In this document: positions 47,501-59,016 of the stretch, piece after piece
Numbering within the stretch: position 1 is the first letter of the stretch
Layout: every line of letters begins with the position of its first letter
From: Pagrus major
Taxonomy: Eukaryota > Chordata > Actinopteri > Spariformes > Sparidae
Direction of reading: 5' to 3'
Length of the DNA stretch: 64,000 bases
Assembly: GCF_040436345.1 (NCBI RefSeq)
Contig: NC_133219.1
Coordinates: 21,293,458 to 21,357,457, forward strand
Notes under the pieces: model-generated
What the model was told of the DNA's origin: nothing
Database searches by the model: none
What the model saw: the letters and a program-made list of their open reading frames with translations, nothing else
Made by a program: the position numbers and the translations under genes

Positions 47501-49927
47501 ACAAAAGGGAGTCAGTTGTTTCTTCTGGTCTCAGGGCAGAGACCATTGTTTCCCACAATTTTGTCTGAGGGCAGGTGAATCCCTCCTGGTCTCAGGGCAG
47601 AAGTCGTATTTTTCTGTTTTAAGGCAACATAGTTGGACAAAAAGGGAGTCAACTGTCTCCTCTGGTCTCAGGGCAGAATTGTCTGAGGGCAGGTGAATCT
47701 CTCCTGGTGTCAGGGCAGAAGTCGTATTTTTCTGTTTTAAGGCAACGTAGTTAGAAAAAAAGGAGTCAACTGTCTCTTCTGGTCTCAGGGCAAAAGTTGT
47801 TTTGTAGGATTTTCCTCATGGCTGTTTAGTCTCATCTGGTCCCAGGGCAGAGACCAATGTTTCCCACAGTTATAACTGAGGGCAGGTGAATCCCTCCTGG
47901 TCTCAGGGCAGAAGTCGTATTTTTCTGTTTTAAGGCAACGTAGTTGGACAAAGGGGAGTCAACTGTCTCCTCTGGTCTCAGGGCAGAAGTTGTCTGAGGG
48001 CAGGTGAATCTCTCCGGGTCTCAGGGCAGAAGTCGTATTTTTCTGTTTTAAGGCAACGTAGTTGGACAAAAGGGAGTCAACTGTCTCTTCTGGTCTCAGG
48101 GCAGAAGTTGTTTTGTAGGATTTTGCTCATGGCTGTTTAGTCTCATCTGGTCCCAGGGCAGAGACCAATGTTTCCCACAATTTTGTCTGAGGGCAGGTGA
48201 ATCCCTCGTGGTCTCAGGGCAGAAGTCATATTTTTCTGTTTTAAGGCAATGTAGTTGGACAAAAGGGAGTCAGTTGTCTCTTCTGGTCTCAGGGCAGAGA
48301 CCATTGTTTCCCACAATTTTGTCTGAGGGCAGGTGAATCCCTCCTGGTCTCAGGGCAGAAGTCCTATTTTTCTGTTTTAAGGCAACGTAGTTGGAAAAAT
48401 GGGAGTCAACTGTCTCTTCTCAAAGCCATGCAAAATAATGATTTTATCCTAACCTCTCAGAGCTTTGATAATACAGTGGTGGATAAATCACCACTTCTTC
48501 ATAAGAAATATAACACTTAACACCTTTAACACACATTTAACAGGCATTATGATGGACACCTATGTAAGCACATGGCCTCGGTGTGAAGATTTCAAACACA
48601 TTTTTTAAAATAAATACTTATTTTTACAATTATTATGAATGATAAATGTTTTCCTGGGGTCATACCATTTGACATGTAACCCTAAGCACACCTGACCATA
48701 CCCTAAAAATGTCAAATTATCAAGATTTCAAAGAGAGTTACTAACCTCGTCATGCAGCAGTTAGGCTAATCAGGGGTCGTCATTGACCCTAATGTCAATG
48801 TGATATTTAGATTTTTCTTTTAAAAAACTGCAAACAATTTTAATAAACTGTTTTCACTTTATCATTATGGGGTACTGAGTGTTCACTGATGAGGGAAAAA
48901 TGAATTAAACTAAGTATAAGGCTGAGACAAAAAAACATTTTTTAAGAAAAGTAAAGGGGTCTGAATACTTTCTGGATGCACAATGTGTTTCATGATTTTT
49001 GTTACCCTATCAGGTCACCCCAAGACCAGAGCTTTCATCACCCATGGTGGCACAAATGGGATTTATGAGGCTATCTACCACGGTGTCCCCATGGTGGGCA
49101 TCCCCCTGTTCGGTGACCAGCCAGACAACATGGTCCATATGAAGGCTAAAGGAGTTGCGACTACCGTGGAATTGAACTTTATGAAGACTGAGGACCTGAG
49201 AGATGCAATCAATACTGTCATCAATGACAAATCGTAAGTTCTCATATCTACATACCTACACTTTGTCTGTTTAGGGCTATTATAAAGTATTGAAAAACCA
49301 TTTTCTAGCATTCCTCTTCTTGTTCTTTTGGTTTTTGGCAGGCTACATGCGTATTGATGTATTACTGCTGCCTCTTGCTATTAGACTTGAAAAGTACTGC
49401 ACAATTGGTAAAGTTCACAAGGCATCACAATCTATTTATGTATTATGTACCAGCTTACTTCAATGTCAAAATGTGTACCGCTTGGCAGGTCTGTTTAATG
49501 GCTTCCCTGTTCTTAAAATAAAACTTAATTCCTTATTATCCCCACTCTTGTGGAGGCAAAGAAACGGCAGTATAAAAATTCAAAAACCGTAATGCATTTA
49601 ACCACATTTTCACACTTGTATATCCACGTTCATAGGTACAAGGAAAACGCCATGTGGCTGTCCAGTATCCACCACGACAGACCAGTGAGCCCTCTGGATG
49701 AGTCAGTATTCTGGATCGAGTTCACCATGAGAAACAAAGGGGCCCAGCACCTGAGGGTCCAGGCCCATGAGCTCACCTGCTGCCAGTATCACAGCCTGGA
49801 TGTCCTGGTCTTCCTCCTCGCCATGGTTCTGCTCCTCATAATTATCTTCATCAAGACCTGCAGTTTCTGTTTACGGCTGTGCTGTGGCAGAAAGGGAAAG
49901 ACAAAGAGAAAGAGAAAAGCTGAGTAA
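41570..49927 (+). CDS. UDP-glucuronosyltransferase, UGT2-type, tandem gene 1
   Basis: Transfers glucuronic acid from UDP-glucuronate to small lipophilic molecules in the ER lumen. Exons 41570-42293, 42518-42666, 42823-42954, 43651-43738, 49014-49233 and 49636-49927 encode 534 residues. Internal exon sizes 149, 132, 88 and 220 are those of mammalian UGT2 genes. Residues 1-24 look like a signal peptide, and His35 in EGSHWINM fits the catalytic base. KYDLLLADP contains the partner Asp. The UGT signature [19 protein letters not shown] and the donor-binding FGDQPDN are in exon 5. One membrane helix ([17 protein letters not shown]) precedes a basic tail ending KRKAE, a KxKxx-type ER signal. One oddity: the conserved Trp-Tyr before QYHSLDV is Cys-Cys here but Trp-Tyr in genes 2 and 3. 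Intron 4 is swollen to 5.3 kb by nested insertions. The gene could belong to another fish UGT family, but the exon pattern favours UGT2. Confidence 0.94.
43741..43941 (+). mobile_element. Tc1-like transposon relic, left part, in UGT gene 1 intron 4
   Basis: From about 43850 the sequence GAGAGACCTGAAATTCAGG ... CATACCCAAAAAGACCCAAG ... GCCAAAGGTGTTTCAAC follows the 3' half of fish Tc1-like transposase genes. It resumes at 44649-44679 and again at 48795, so it has been split by later insertions. The same relic is in genes 2 and 3. Confidence 0.65.
43942..44648. mobile_element. 707-bp foldback/MITE-like element inside the Tc1 relic
   Basis: Its left end starts GGCGCATTCACACC. The right end, read inward on the other strand, is GGGGGGCTTTCACACC. 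The trinucleotide AAG flanks it on both sides. UGT gene 2 shows the empty site CAACCAAGTACTGAG at about 55100, which fixes the insertion boundaries. It has no meaningful coding sequence. The superfamily is uncertain: a 3-bp duplication would fit a Harbinger-like element, but the target is not the usual TWA. Confidence 0.75.
44680..48794. mobile_element. 4.1-kb insert carrying a minisatellite, absent from UGT genes 2 and 3
   Basis: Gene 2 reads straight across this point (ATTTATGTCAATGT at about 55132), so 44680-48794 is a gain in gene 1. The ends carry an imperfect inverted motif: GGTCAGGGAC on the left, and GGGTCAATGACGACCCC read inward from the right. The insert may be a DNA transposon whose interior holds the minisatellite, but no transposase is seen and the target duplication is unclear. 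Confidence 0.5.
45249..48420. repeat. Minisatellite array of ~21 units with higher-order structure
   Basis: The GGTCTCAGGGCAGAAGTCG and TTTTTCTGTTTTAAGGCAA motifs recur about 21 times. Short units are near 118 bp. Longer ones carry an extra ~70-80 bp (TAGGATTTTGCTCATGGC to GACCATTGTTTCCCACAA). Each unit itself contains two or three diverged CTGGTCTCAGGGCAGA sub-repeats. Blocks of several units recur, for example about 46094-46420 and about 47750-48080. Open frames on the minus strand (SALRPEET...) follow the repeat and are not a gene. Confidence 0.95.
48795..48985 (+). mobile_element. Tc1-like relic, right end, UGT gene 1
   Basis: Contains CATTATGGGGTACTGAGTGT and ends AGGGGTCTGAATACTTTCTG GATGCAC, the typical right terminus of fish Tc1-like elements. 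It stops about 30 bp before UGT exon 5. Confidence 0.8.
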
Positions 49928-50258
49928 CTCACTGAATTCAAATGTGGTTGGGTTTTGTTTCACCCATCAGTTATTTACACAACAGTCCACTGGTTGTCCA
50001 GTTTGGCTAAAGCATGTAATGAACCACAATGCCCTGACTGGAATTTGTGGCTTGGGACGAGTAATTGTAACTACAACTAATTAGGGCAAAGAAATTTAAG
50101 AGAAATTCAAACAAGACTAGGTTGAAACCTAGCATATGACTGGACAATATATGGTTGTGTGCTAAACTGTAGCCAGATCACAATACCTTTCTTTCTCTCA
50201 ACCTGAGGAGGATATAAATTCGGCTGCCATGTATTATCTGTTTATGTATGTGTTTGAG

Positions 50259-50264
50259 AATAAA
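50259..50264 (+). terminator. Likely polyadenylation signal of UGT gene 1
   Basis: AATAAA about 330 bp after the stop codon, in the sequence TTTGAGAATAAAGAT that is kept after all three UGT genes. A second AATAAA follows near 50450. Confidence 0.5.
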
Positions 50265-51943
50265 GATGGCAGTTTTTCCTCCCCGCTGTTGTCAAGTGCT
50301 TGCTCATTAAGAGTATGATCTAGGATGATTGGTTGTTTGCTCTCTTCTGGCATTGCAGTCCGGGACAGCCTTCCACCTATTCTATGCAGTCAACCTCTAA
50401 AACAGGGTAAAGCTTGCAGATGGGACCAGTCTTTTTACCAGACGACAGAGCAATAAATCTTTAAATGAATATGTAAAATCTTTGCTTCTGTCAAATCTGC
50501 ATTAAAGCATTGTATTCCATTGCCGTTGTAAATGGTGACATTAATGGGGTAATAATCTTATAATCAAGAGGTAATAAAGGTTAATGTTTCCACAATATTG
50601 GAAGCTACCATCAGCACAATACCCTCAAAATCACATGAAAATTCTTGGAAGTCAAAATTAGTAACTACCATTACAAATTAATGCATTTTTTACCTGGAAA
50701 CAGCTTGACTTGATGTTTGACAAAGTGCAAAAAGTCACCTAAGTTTGGTTTGCGCTTTTCTTTTTCGTAAATATCTTCTGAATCATTCCCTCAGTTTAAA
50801 GGGAAGTTTTGGGATTACAAATTGGACATTAGCAGTCATGTTAAGTGACTGTTTTTTCGCTGCCACGATGCTCTTGTAGGAGGGATTTGGCTGTTTCAAA
50901 AAACATCTCTCAGTACTCATGTGTAAACAGATTTGTACAAAGTCTCGTGGATGTCCTCAAACGTATCTTTCAGGAAAATACATGCAGTCACATTTTGTTG
51001 AACCGGCTTGCATATTCTTACTTTGAATTCAAAAGGATCACCTTTAAAAACAGGTATTTATCTTGGAGGGTAGCTTGCCCTTTGTTGTTGCATCACCAAC
51101 ATCTCTATCAATTAGTCCTTCAAGTGCTGGACCCATACAGTGGCACCACCTATTGGCCACTACTGAAATGGCTCCAACATTGTCTTCATTAAAACCCACT
51201 GCTGCAGTGCCTGTTTAAAATGTGCCTGTTCAGAAAGAGTTGATTGCTTGGCCTCTGGTGTTGCTGCTTGCAATCAATCCATGATTTTCTTTTGATTAGT
51301 TGATTAACCTTATGATTTATTTACAGATTATTCGAGATGTTTTTATTACAAGATTGATATAACAATTAATTTAGCAAACATTTTGTTATTTTCAGTATAT
51401 TATTATGATATTGACAACAACAACAATAATAATAATCATAGATCCTATTTCTCAGGCACCCAGACAGCTCACCTGTTAGTGTGCACCCTATGTACAGAGG
51501 CTGAGTCCACAGTACAAATGCAGCACAGTTTAAGTGTGCCTTCTAGTGATATAATGAAAATAGCACTGAATTATCTTTATTAGGTGATGATTTGTGTTGT
51601 GGTGATATTTTCACCTGCATTCCCTTTCTTATGGTCAGTAAAACAAACAGCACAACCAGGTTTCTCTGGGTGCTATACAAGGTAGTTGCTGTGTCCAAAT
51701 TCCACTTGTCCAAGTCCATTTAGCTAAAATCATTATCTTATTGTGTCTTTTAACTCTGTCTGCCCAAAGCTAACAAGTAGAATCTGTGGATTTCCTATAT
51801 GTGGATTTCTAGTACAGGTTACAGATTATACTACTAACTATTCATTTTACAGCCGTTACCCTTCACCTCAAACCGTTTGCTTGGGCTGTGTTCGTTATCT
51901 AATGTGTCATGCAGCACAAAGAGGAGCAATGAGCCAGAGTTTA

Positions 51944-51955
51944 GTTAATCATTAC
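51944..51955 (+). promoter_or_regulatory. HNF1-like site upstream of UGT gene 2
   Basis: GTTAATCATTAC, matching the HNF1 consensus at all but the end, 67 bp before the ATG. It is conserved in position in all three genes. Confidence 0.55.
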
Positions 51956-52021
51956 TTTTCTTCAAGAATCTTTTAAAAACAATCAGGTCAGCGTACACTT
52001 TCCCCATGACAAACAGCCACC

Positions 52022-55000
52022 ATGAAACTCGGAGAGCGTCTCTCCGTTTGCGTCCTGCTGGTACTTTGTGTGACATGGAGTGCAAATGGAGGGAATATCC
52101 TGGTGTGGTACACTGAAGGCAGCCACTGGATTAACATGAAGCCTGTGCTGGAGACGCTGGTGGACAGGGGACACCAAGTGACTGTTTTGGTTCCGAGCGC
52201 ATCCATGTTCATGAACAAAAGTGAGCCTTCCCGCTTTAGCTACGAACCCTTTAAAGTCTCTGTCTCAATGGAGGACATGCAGAAGATAATGGACAAGATG
52301 CTTCACTTCTCCATATATGAGATGCCTCATATGAGCTACTTAGAAATATACATCAAATTCACAGGTATGATAAAGGACAACATGCAGTACTCTTTGAAGT
52401 ATTTGGATGGTGTGGTGAAATCAGAAACCATAATGAAGAGGCTGAAGGAGGGAAAATATGACCTTCTCCTTGCTGACCCCATCTACCCTGGAAGTGAGTT
52501 AACAGCAGAGATTTTGGGCATCCCCCTGGTTCTCTCCCTGCGCTTTTCCATGGCCCATAACTGGGAGAGAATGTGTGGCCAGCTACCTGCTCCACCTTCC
52601 TTTGTCCCCGGCGCTATGAGCAAACTGACGGATAAGATGGACTTCTTGGAGAGAGTGTGGAACTTCCTCTTCTATGCACTGCAGGATGCTGTGTTTGATT
52701 ACATGCTTTGGCCAGAATTAGATAAATATTACTCTGAAGTCAAAGGTGAGTAACTCAGGAACAAGAAGCACTGTGTGTGACAACACATTTTCTATGGACA
52801 ACACAAAGTTCAATGATAATTTAATTGCTTTTGATAAATTACAATGATCTTTTATTGATTTGATTTTGATTTCAATTTGAAAATTATCTATCTCATCTGA
52901 AGTATTGGGGATACTTTGCAATGGTTGGCTGTCGTCCATTACATGTGACAGGAAAACCCACCAGTGCCCGTGAGTTGATGGGTAGAGCAGACATCTGGTT
53001 GATGCGAACCTACTGGGATTTTGATTTCCCTCGTCCGTTCCTCCCCAACTTCAAATTTGTTGGTGGGATCCACTGCAGACCTGCTAAACCTTTACCAAAG
53101 GTAGGGCTGTCTCCGCTATCAAAGGTCTACTAATCTATTATTATACCACCACAGTATTTCTGATTACACAATAAAGAAAATCAGCCACTAAACTGCTGAG
53201 AAAAGAAAATAAATAGCTGGTTGGTTTGTATTGAGATAATGTTTCTCTTCTTGTAGGATATGGAAAAGTTTGTGCAGAGTTCTGGAGACGCTGGCGTCGT
53301 GGTCTTCACTTTGGGATCATTCATCAAGAACATCACCACGGAGAAGGCAAACATGATCGCATCGGCCCTCGCTCAGATCCCACAAAAGGTCAGTGGCATT
53401 GGAGCACCTTGGTAGCAGATTGGCTACAGTGCATGGTCACAGCCTTTGCAAGTTCAATTCTAGCCAGAGTCACAGGTCAACCTTTATTACATGTCATACC
53501 CCTCTCACCCGTTTCCTGCCTGCCTCTCTACTATCCAAAAAAAGATAAAAAGGCCAAAAAAGAGCAGAGGATGATCTCTATGTGCCAACTGGCATTAACT
53601 TGAATGACCCTTAAACCCTTAAACACCCGATCGTATGAGAGTGTTTTGTTGTATATTTCAACGTTTTAGCTGATTGATTGCAGATTATTTGTACCTTCAC
53701 ATTTCTACTGACAGCTTTCACAGCAAACTGGGCAGTCATTTATTTCAGTAGAAAATACATTTGCAGGGACTTGAAAGTATCTTAACATAGGCAAGCCATC
53801 AAAGTAAACATTCAGTGGTGTCACATGGCAAAGCAGCTGCAAGTCTATGGGTCTATTATAACTTTTAACGTAAAGCTAAGGGTTTTTTGGTTTCATTTTC
53901 AAACATTATAGTTCATAGTCAACAACATGCTAACAATGATGGACTACCATCTGAAGTAAGGTAAAGTATGAGAAATGATTTTGATTTCATGTTGGCAATC
54001 AATAAAAGCCAGCACCTTTGTGCAGGGTTAAGAGTTTATCAGCTTATGATAAGATAGACGATCAACTGTAACACTTGATTTGTAGTTATGTATTAAAGTT
54101 ATATGACATGGCAGTTTTTTTCTGGTTGAGTCTGGAAACTGGGACAGGTCATGAGGCATATATACCATTTAAGAAGATTTGTTGGAGAGGATGCAGATGA
54201 GATCTTATTAAACATGAGGGAAAGTAACAAATCATATTGGATAGATTTTATATTTACACCAAAACCACAAGACCAACCAAAGAAGTGTCAAAATACAACC
54301 CTTCTCCCTTATTCTTTCAGCATGTATTTTTAAATGTACTGCGTATTATGACATAAAATTAGCACTCTGTTAGTCTAACAGGGGTTTTGCCATTGTTTAA
54401 AGGTGCTGTGGAGATACAGTGGAGCAAAACCAGAGACTCTGGGTGCCAACACTAGGTTATTTGACTGGATCCCTCAGAATGACCTACTAGGTGAGTAAAA
54501 TCTTATAAAAACCAAGCCATGAGGTCCAACCAAGATAGCGAAAATTGGTGCGGCAACTCCTGTTTGCCAGATCCGAGCCACAAGCAGGCAATACCTTGGC
54601 CACATGTCAGCCAAGAGCAAATCCAGGCCACAGTTTATTCTATTCTGGTGGGCTGGATCTGGCGGCCCAAGTGGCGCCCATCATTCCATGCGGTATGAGG
54701 GCCAGATGAGGGTGTCTCGTACAAGCTGGGTTCAGAGACAAGACTGTGTCGAAGCACAGATTTGGGGAAGGCAGCAAAACTGCGTCAAGGACTCAGGTAC
54801 TCGTCAGGGTGAATGGAAAGCTGAACAGTAAAAAGTACAGAGATATCGTTAATGAAAACCTGGTCCAGAGGGCTCAGGACCTCAGACTGGGCCAAAGGTT
54901 CACCTTCTGAAAGGACAATGACTCCAAGCACACAGTCAAGACAACACAGGACAGGCTTAGGGACAATACTGTGAATGTCCATGAATGGTTCAGCCAGAAC

Positions 55001-57039
55001 ACAACGAGACATCTCTTGAGAGATCTGAAATCAAGGTGTACAAAGCTTGTTGTATCGTACCCAAAAAGACCCAACATGTGATCACTGCCAAAGGTGTTTC
55101 AACCAAGTACTGAGTTAATGGTCTGAATATTTATGTCAATGTCATATTTCAATTTTTCTTTCGAAAAGCTGCAAACAATTTTAGTAAACTGTTTTCACTT
55201 CATCATTATGGGGTACTGAGTGTTCACTGATGAGGAAAAAAATAGTATAGTAAGTATAAGGCTGAGACAAAAAAAAATGAATTTTGAAAATGAAAAGTAA
55301 AGGGGTCTGAATACTTTCTGGATGCACAATGTGTTTCATGATTTTTGTTACCCTATCAGGTCACCCCAAGACCAGAGCTTTCATCACCCATGGTGGCGCA
55401 AATGGGATTTATGAGGCTATCTACCACGGTGTCCCCATGGTGGGCATCCCCCTGTTCGGTGACCAGCCAGACAACATGGTCCATATGAAGGCTAAAGGAG
55501 TTGCGACTACCGTGGAATTGAACTTTATGAAGACTGAGGACCTGAGAGATGCAATCAATACTGTCATCAATGACAAATCGTAAGTTCTCATATCTACATA
55601 CCTACACTTTGTCTGTTTAAGGCTATTATAAGGTATTGAAAAAAACATTTTCTAGCATTCCTCTTCTTGTTCTTTTGGTTTTTGGCAGGCTACACGCATA
55701 TTGAAGTATTACTGCTGCCTCTTGCTATTAGACTTGAAAAGTACTGCACAATTGGTAAAGTTCACAAGGCATCACAATCTATTTATGTATTATGTACCAG
55801 CTTACTTCAATGTCAAAATGTGTACTGCTTGGCAGGTCTGTTTAATGGCTTCCCTGTTCTTAAAATAAAACTTAATTCCTTATTATCCCCACTCTTGTGG
55901 AGGCAAGGAAACTGAAGCATAAAAATAAAAATAAAACATAATGCATTTATCTACGGAAGCCCTAAAGGGCCATGCATTCATACATTTAATTTCCTCCGTT
56001 TTCCCGTGATAATGAGTTAATTTCATTTGTTTCCTCGAGATCTCGAGTTATTATCTCGAAATAACAACTGCCGTTTTCCCGAGATAACGGGATAATTTTC
56101 TCGAGATCTCGAGATAACGAAACTTTGTTTTCCCGAGATAACGATATAATTAATTCAAGATGTTGAGAAAACAAAACGATAGTGTAGTATATTAAATCAT
56201 TGCAGGAAACATCATTCAGTGTAGCAATGTCAGAGGAGCAGGAGCATATCGATCACAGCGTCACATATCTTTTCAATCAAGGCCTGACACAGGCTGAAAT
56301 AGCATTATGCCTTGCTATTACAGACAATATACACATTAGTGTGCGTAATCTAAAAAAGACGGTTAGCAAAGCTTCAACTATATCGGCGGCGCAATCTAAG
56401 TGAGCCTGATGTCGTCGTTAACTACATAGCTGACCAGCTACGAGGTCCCGGGCATCTCCATAATCTCAGGCCTATCATATCACAGTCATTATCTCAAGAT
56501 CTCGAATTAATTATATTGTTATCTCGGGAAAACAAAGTTTCGTTATCTCGAGATCTCGAGAAAATTATCCCGTTATCTCAGGAAAACGGCAGTTGTTATT
56601 TCGAGATAATAACTCGAGATCTCGAGAAAACAAATGAAACTAACTCGTTATCACGGGAAAACGGAGGAAATAAAATGTATGAATGCATGGCCCTTTAGGG
56701 CTTCTGTATTTATCCACATTTTCACACTTGTATATCCACGTTCATAGGTACAAGGAAAACGCCATGTGGCTGTCCAGTATCCACCACGACAAACCAGTGA
56801 GCCCTCTGGATGAGTCGGTATTCTGGATCGAGTTCACCATGAGAAACAAAGGGGCCCAGCACCTGAGGGTCCAGGCCCATGAGCTCACCTGGTACCAGTA
56901 TCACAGCCTGGATGTCCTGGTCTTCCTCCTCGCCATGGTTCTGCTCCTCATAATTATCTTCATCAAGACCTGCAGTTTCTGTTTACGGCTGTGCTGTGGC
57001 AGAAAGGGAAAGACAAAGAGAAAGAGAAAAGCTGAGTAA
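52022..57039 (+). CDS. UDP-glucuronosyltransferase, UGT2-type, tandem gene 2
   Basis: Exons 52022-52745, 52952-53100, 53257-53388, 54403-54490, 55360-55579 and 56748-57039 join in phase to 534 residues. All UGT landmarks are present: signal peptide, His35, LLLADP, the exon 5 signature (with Ala for Thr in [10 protein letters not shown]), [11 protein letters not shown], one membrane helix and the KRKAE tail. Exons 2 and 3 and the introns around them are nearly identical to gene 1, so gene 2 is a recent copy or has been homogenised by conversion. Exon 1 differs from gene 1 mainly around residues 77-115 ([16 protein letters not shown]), within the acceptor-binding half. Intron 5 carries a 757-bp DNA element and intron 4 the longest Tc1 relic. 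Expression in liver or intestine is expected from the family and the HNF1-like site, not shown. Confidence 0.95.
54590..55330 (+). mobile_element. Tc1-like transposon relic, longest copy, UGT gene 2 intron 4
   Basis: Translation around 54840-55010 gives [14 protein letters not shown] and [11 protein letters not shown], matching the DND-KHT region of Tc1-like transposases. The frame carries stops and deletions. The right part has CATTATGGGGTACTGAG and the terminal GGGGTCTGAATACTTTCTGG. The element is old, because the same right end precedes exon 5 in all three UGT genes. Confidence 0.85.
55952..56708. mobile_element. 757-bp DNA transposon with 217-bp inverted repeats (IS3EU-like), UGT gene 2 intron 5
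   Basis: Inverted repeats are 55952-56168 and 56492-56708, both 217 bp. They begin TACGGAAGCCCTAAAGGG on the left and TACAGAAGCCCTAAAGGG on the right, read inward. The 6-bp duplication TTTATC flanks it (55946-55951 and 56709-56714). Genes 1 and 3 show the empty site. The repeats are filled with the short palindromes CTCGAGATCTCGAG and CCCGAGATAACG. The 320-bp core encodes a piece of an integrase-like protein. TAY...RTA ends, 6-bp duplications and an integrase-type enzyme fit the IS3EU superfamily as I remember it. Confidence 0.85.
56227..56490 (+). pseudogene. Remnant of an integrase-like transposase
   Basis: ATG at 56227 opens [31 protein letters not shown], a helix-turn-helix-like start. 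The frame ends at 56403. A shift near 56375 moves the similarity into another frame, which reads [20 protein letters not shown] and then LRGPGHLH. That order (QGLTQxEIA ... ISVRxLK ... YRRR ... DQLxGPGHLHGY) resembles proteins with an integrase core found scattered in fish and invertebrates. Only the N-terminal ~95 residues remain and the catalytic core is missing, so the element cannot move itself. Confidence 0.65.
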
Positions 57040-57825
57040 CTCACTGAATTCAAAAGTGGTTGTGTGAAGAACTGATGGTTGAAAAAAAACAACAGTCCAC
57101 TGGTTGTCCAGTTTGGCTAAAGCATGTAATGAACCACAATGCCCCGACTGGAATTTGTGGCTTGGGACGAGTAATTGTAACTACAACTAATTAGGGCAAA
57201 GAAATTTAAGAGAAATTCAAACAAGACTAGGTTTAAACCTAGAATATGACTGGACAATATATGGTCGTGTGCTAAACTGTAGCCAGATCATTGCACCAGT
57301 CAGTGTTAAGGTCTATAATGTGACATTTTGGATATAAATGTTCATCTTCAGTTTTCCAATTTGTAAAATGCTTGATTTGAAAAACAAAACAAAACCCAAA
57401 AAAAAAACCTTTTGTATATATGATGAAGAATGATGACACAAATGACACTAATAGTGAATGGAAAAGTTAATTAACTAGTTTATACAAGGTGAAAGACGAT
57501 CTCACATTACACATTCGTTTTCTCACGCTGTCTCACAATTTTTCAGCCTTTTCTTTGCTCCCTTAGAGTTCCTCATAGTTCGTGCTATGATCTGAGTTGG
57601 AGTCTTGAGCCTCGTCCTGCACATGAATTGTAAACTTGAATTGAGTCTTTGTCCAGTGAATGTTCCACTTCTCAGTGAACTGCTCTGCTTGCCTCACACA
57701 TGAAATGATAATAATGTCAATTCATAATGTCACACAGGAAAGTGATCTAATACCTTTCTTTCTCTCAACCTGAGGAGGATATAAATTCTGCTGCCATGTA
57801 TTATCTGTTTATGTATGTGTTTGAG

Positions 57826-57831
57826 AATAAA
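57826..57831 (+). terminator. Likely polyadenylation signal of UGT gene 2
   Basis: AATAAA in the TTTGAGAATAAAGAT block shared by the three genes. It is farther from the stop than in gene 1 because of the ~460-bp block at 57291-57750. Confidence 0.45.
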
Positions 57832-59016
57832 GATAGCAGTTTTTCCTCTCCACTGTTGTTAAGTGCTTGCTCATTAAGAGTATGATCCAGGATGATTGGT
57901 TGTTTGCTCTCTTCTGGCATTGCAGTCAGCCTTCCACCTACTCTAAACAGTCCATCCTCTAAAACAGGGTAAAGCTTGCAGATGGGACCAGTCTTTTTAC
58001 CAGACGACAGAGCAATAAATCTTTAAATGAATATGTAAAATCTTTGCTTCTGTGAAATCTGCATAAAAGCATTGTATGCCATTGCAAATGGCGACATTAA
58101 TGGGGTAATAATCTCATAATAAAGAGGTAATAAAGGTAAATGTTTCCACAATATTGTAAGCTACTATCAGCATAATACCATCAAAACCACATGAAAATTC
58201 TTGCATATTCTTACTTTGAATTCGAAAGGATCACCTTTAAAAACAGGTATTTCTCTTGGAGGGTAGCTTGCCCTTTGTTGTTGCATCACCAACATCTGTA
58301 TCAATTAGTCCTTCAAGTGCTGGACTTCCGTGGCCACCCATACAGTGGCACCACCTATTGGCCACTACTGAAATGGCTCCAACATTGTCTTCCTTAAAAA
58401 CCCACTGCTGCAGTGCCTGTTTAAAATGTGCCTGTTCAGAAAGAGTTGATTGCTTGGCCTCTGGTGTTGCTGCTTGTAATCAATTCATGATTCTTCTTTT
58501 GATTAGTTGATTAATCTTATGATTTATTTACAGATTATTCAAGATGTTTTTATTACAAGATTGATATAACAATTAATTTAGCAAACATTTAAAAAATGTT
58601 ATTATTTTTAGTATTTTATTACAATATTAATAATAATAATAATAATAATAATCATAGATCCTATTTCTCAGGCACCCAAACAGCTCACCTGTTAGTGTGC
58701 ACCATATGTACAGAGTCCACAGTACAAGTGCAGCACTGCTTAAGTGTGCCTTCTAGTGATATAATGAAAATAGCACTGAATTGTCTTTTTGAGGTGATGA
58801 TTTTTGTTGTGGTCATATTTTCACCTGCATTGCCTTTCTTATGGTCAGTAAAACAAGTAAAATTTGTAGATTTCCTATATGTGGATTTCTAGTACAGGTT
58901 ACAGATTATTTTACTAGCTATTCATTTTACAGCCGTTACCCTTCACCTCAAACCGTTTGCTTGGGCTGTGTTCGTTATCTAATGTGTCATGCAGCACAAA
59001 GAGGAGCCAGAGTTTA

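Larger units (their letters stand above)
49928..52021. other. Spacer between UGT genes 1 and 2
   Basis: 3' UTR and downstream DNA, then upstream DNA of gene 2. Large parts match the spacers after genes 2 and 3, except that a ~460-bp block (57291-57750 in spacer 2) is absent here. A short (CAA/TAA)n run is at 51417-51437. No gene is seen. Confidence 0.6.

Noticed and set aside
54604-54831. 75-codon frame in UGT gene 2 intron 4
   Set aside because: It lies next to or within the Tc1-like relic and does not match its transposase frame.
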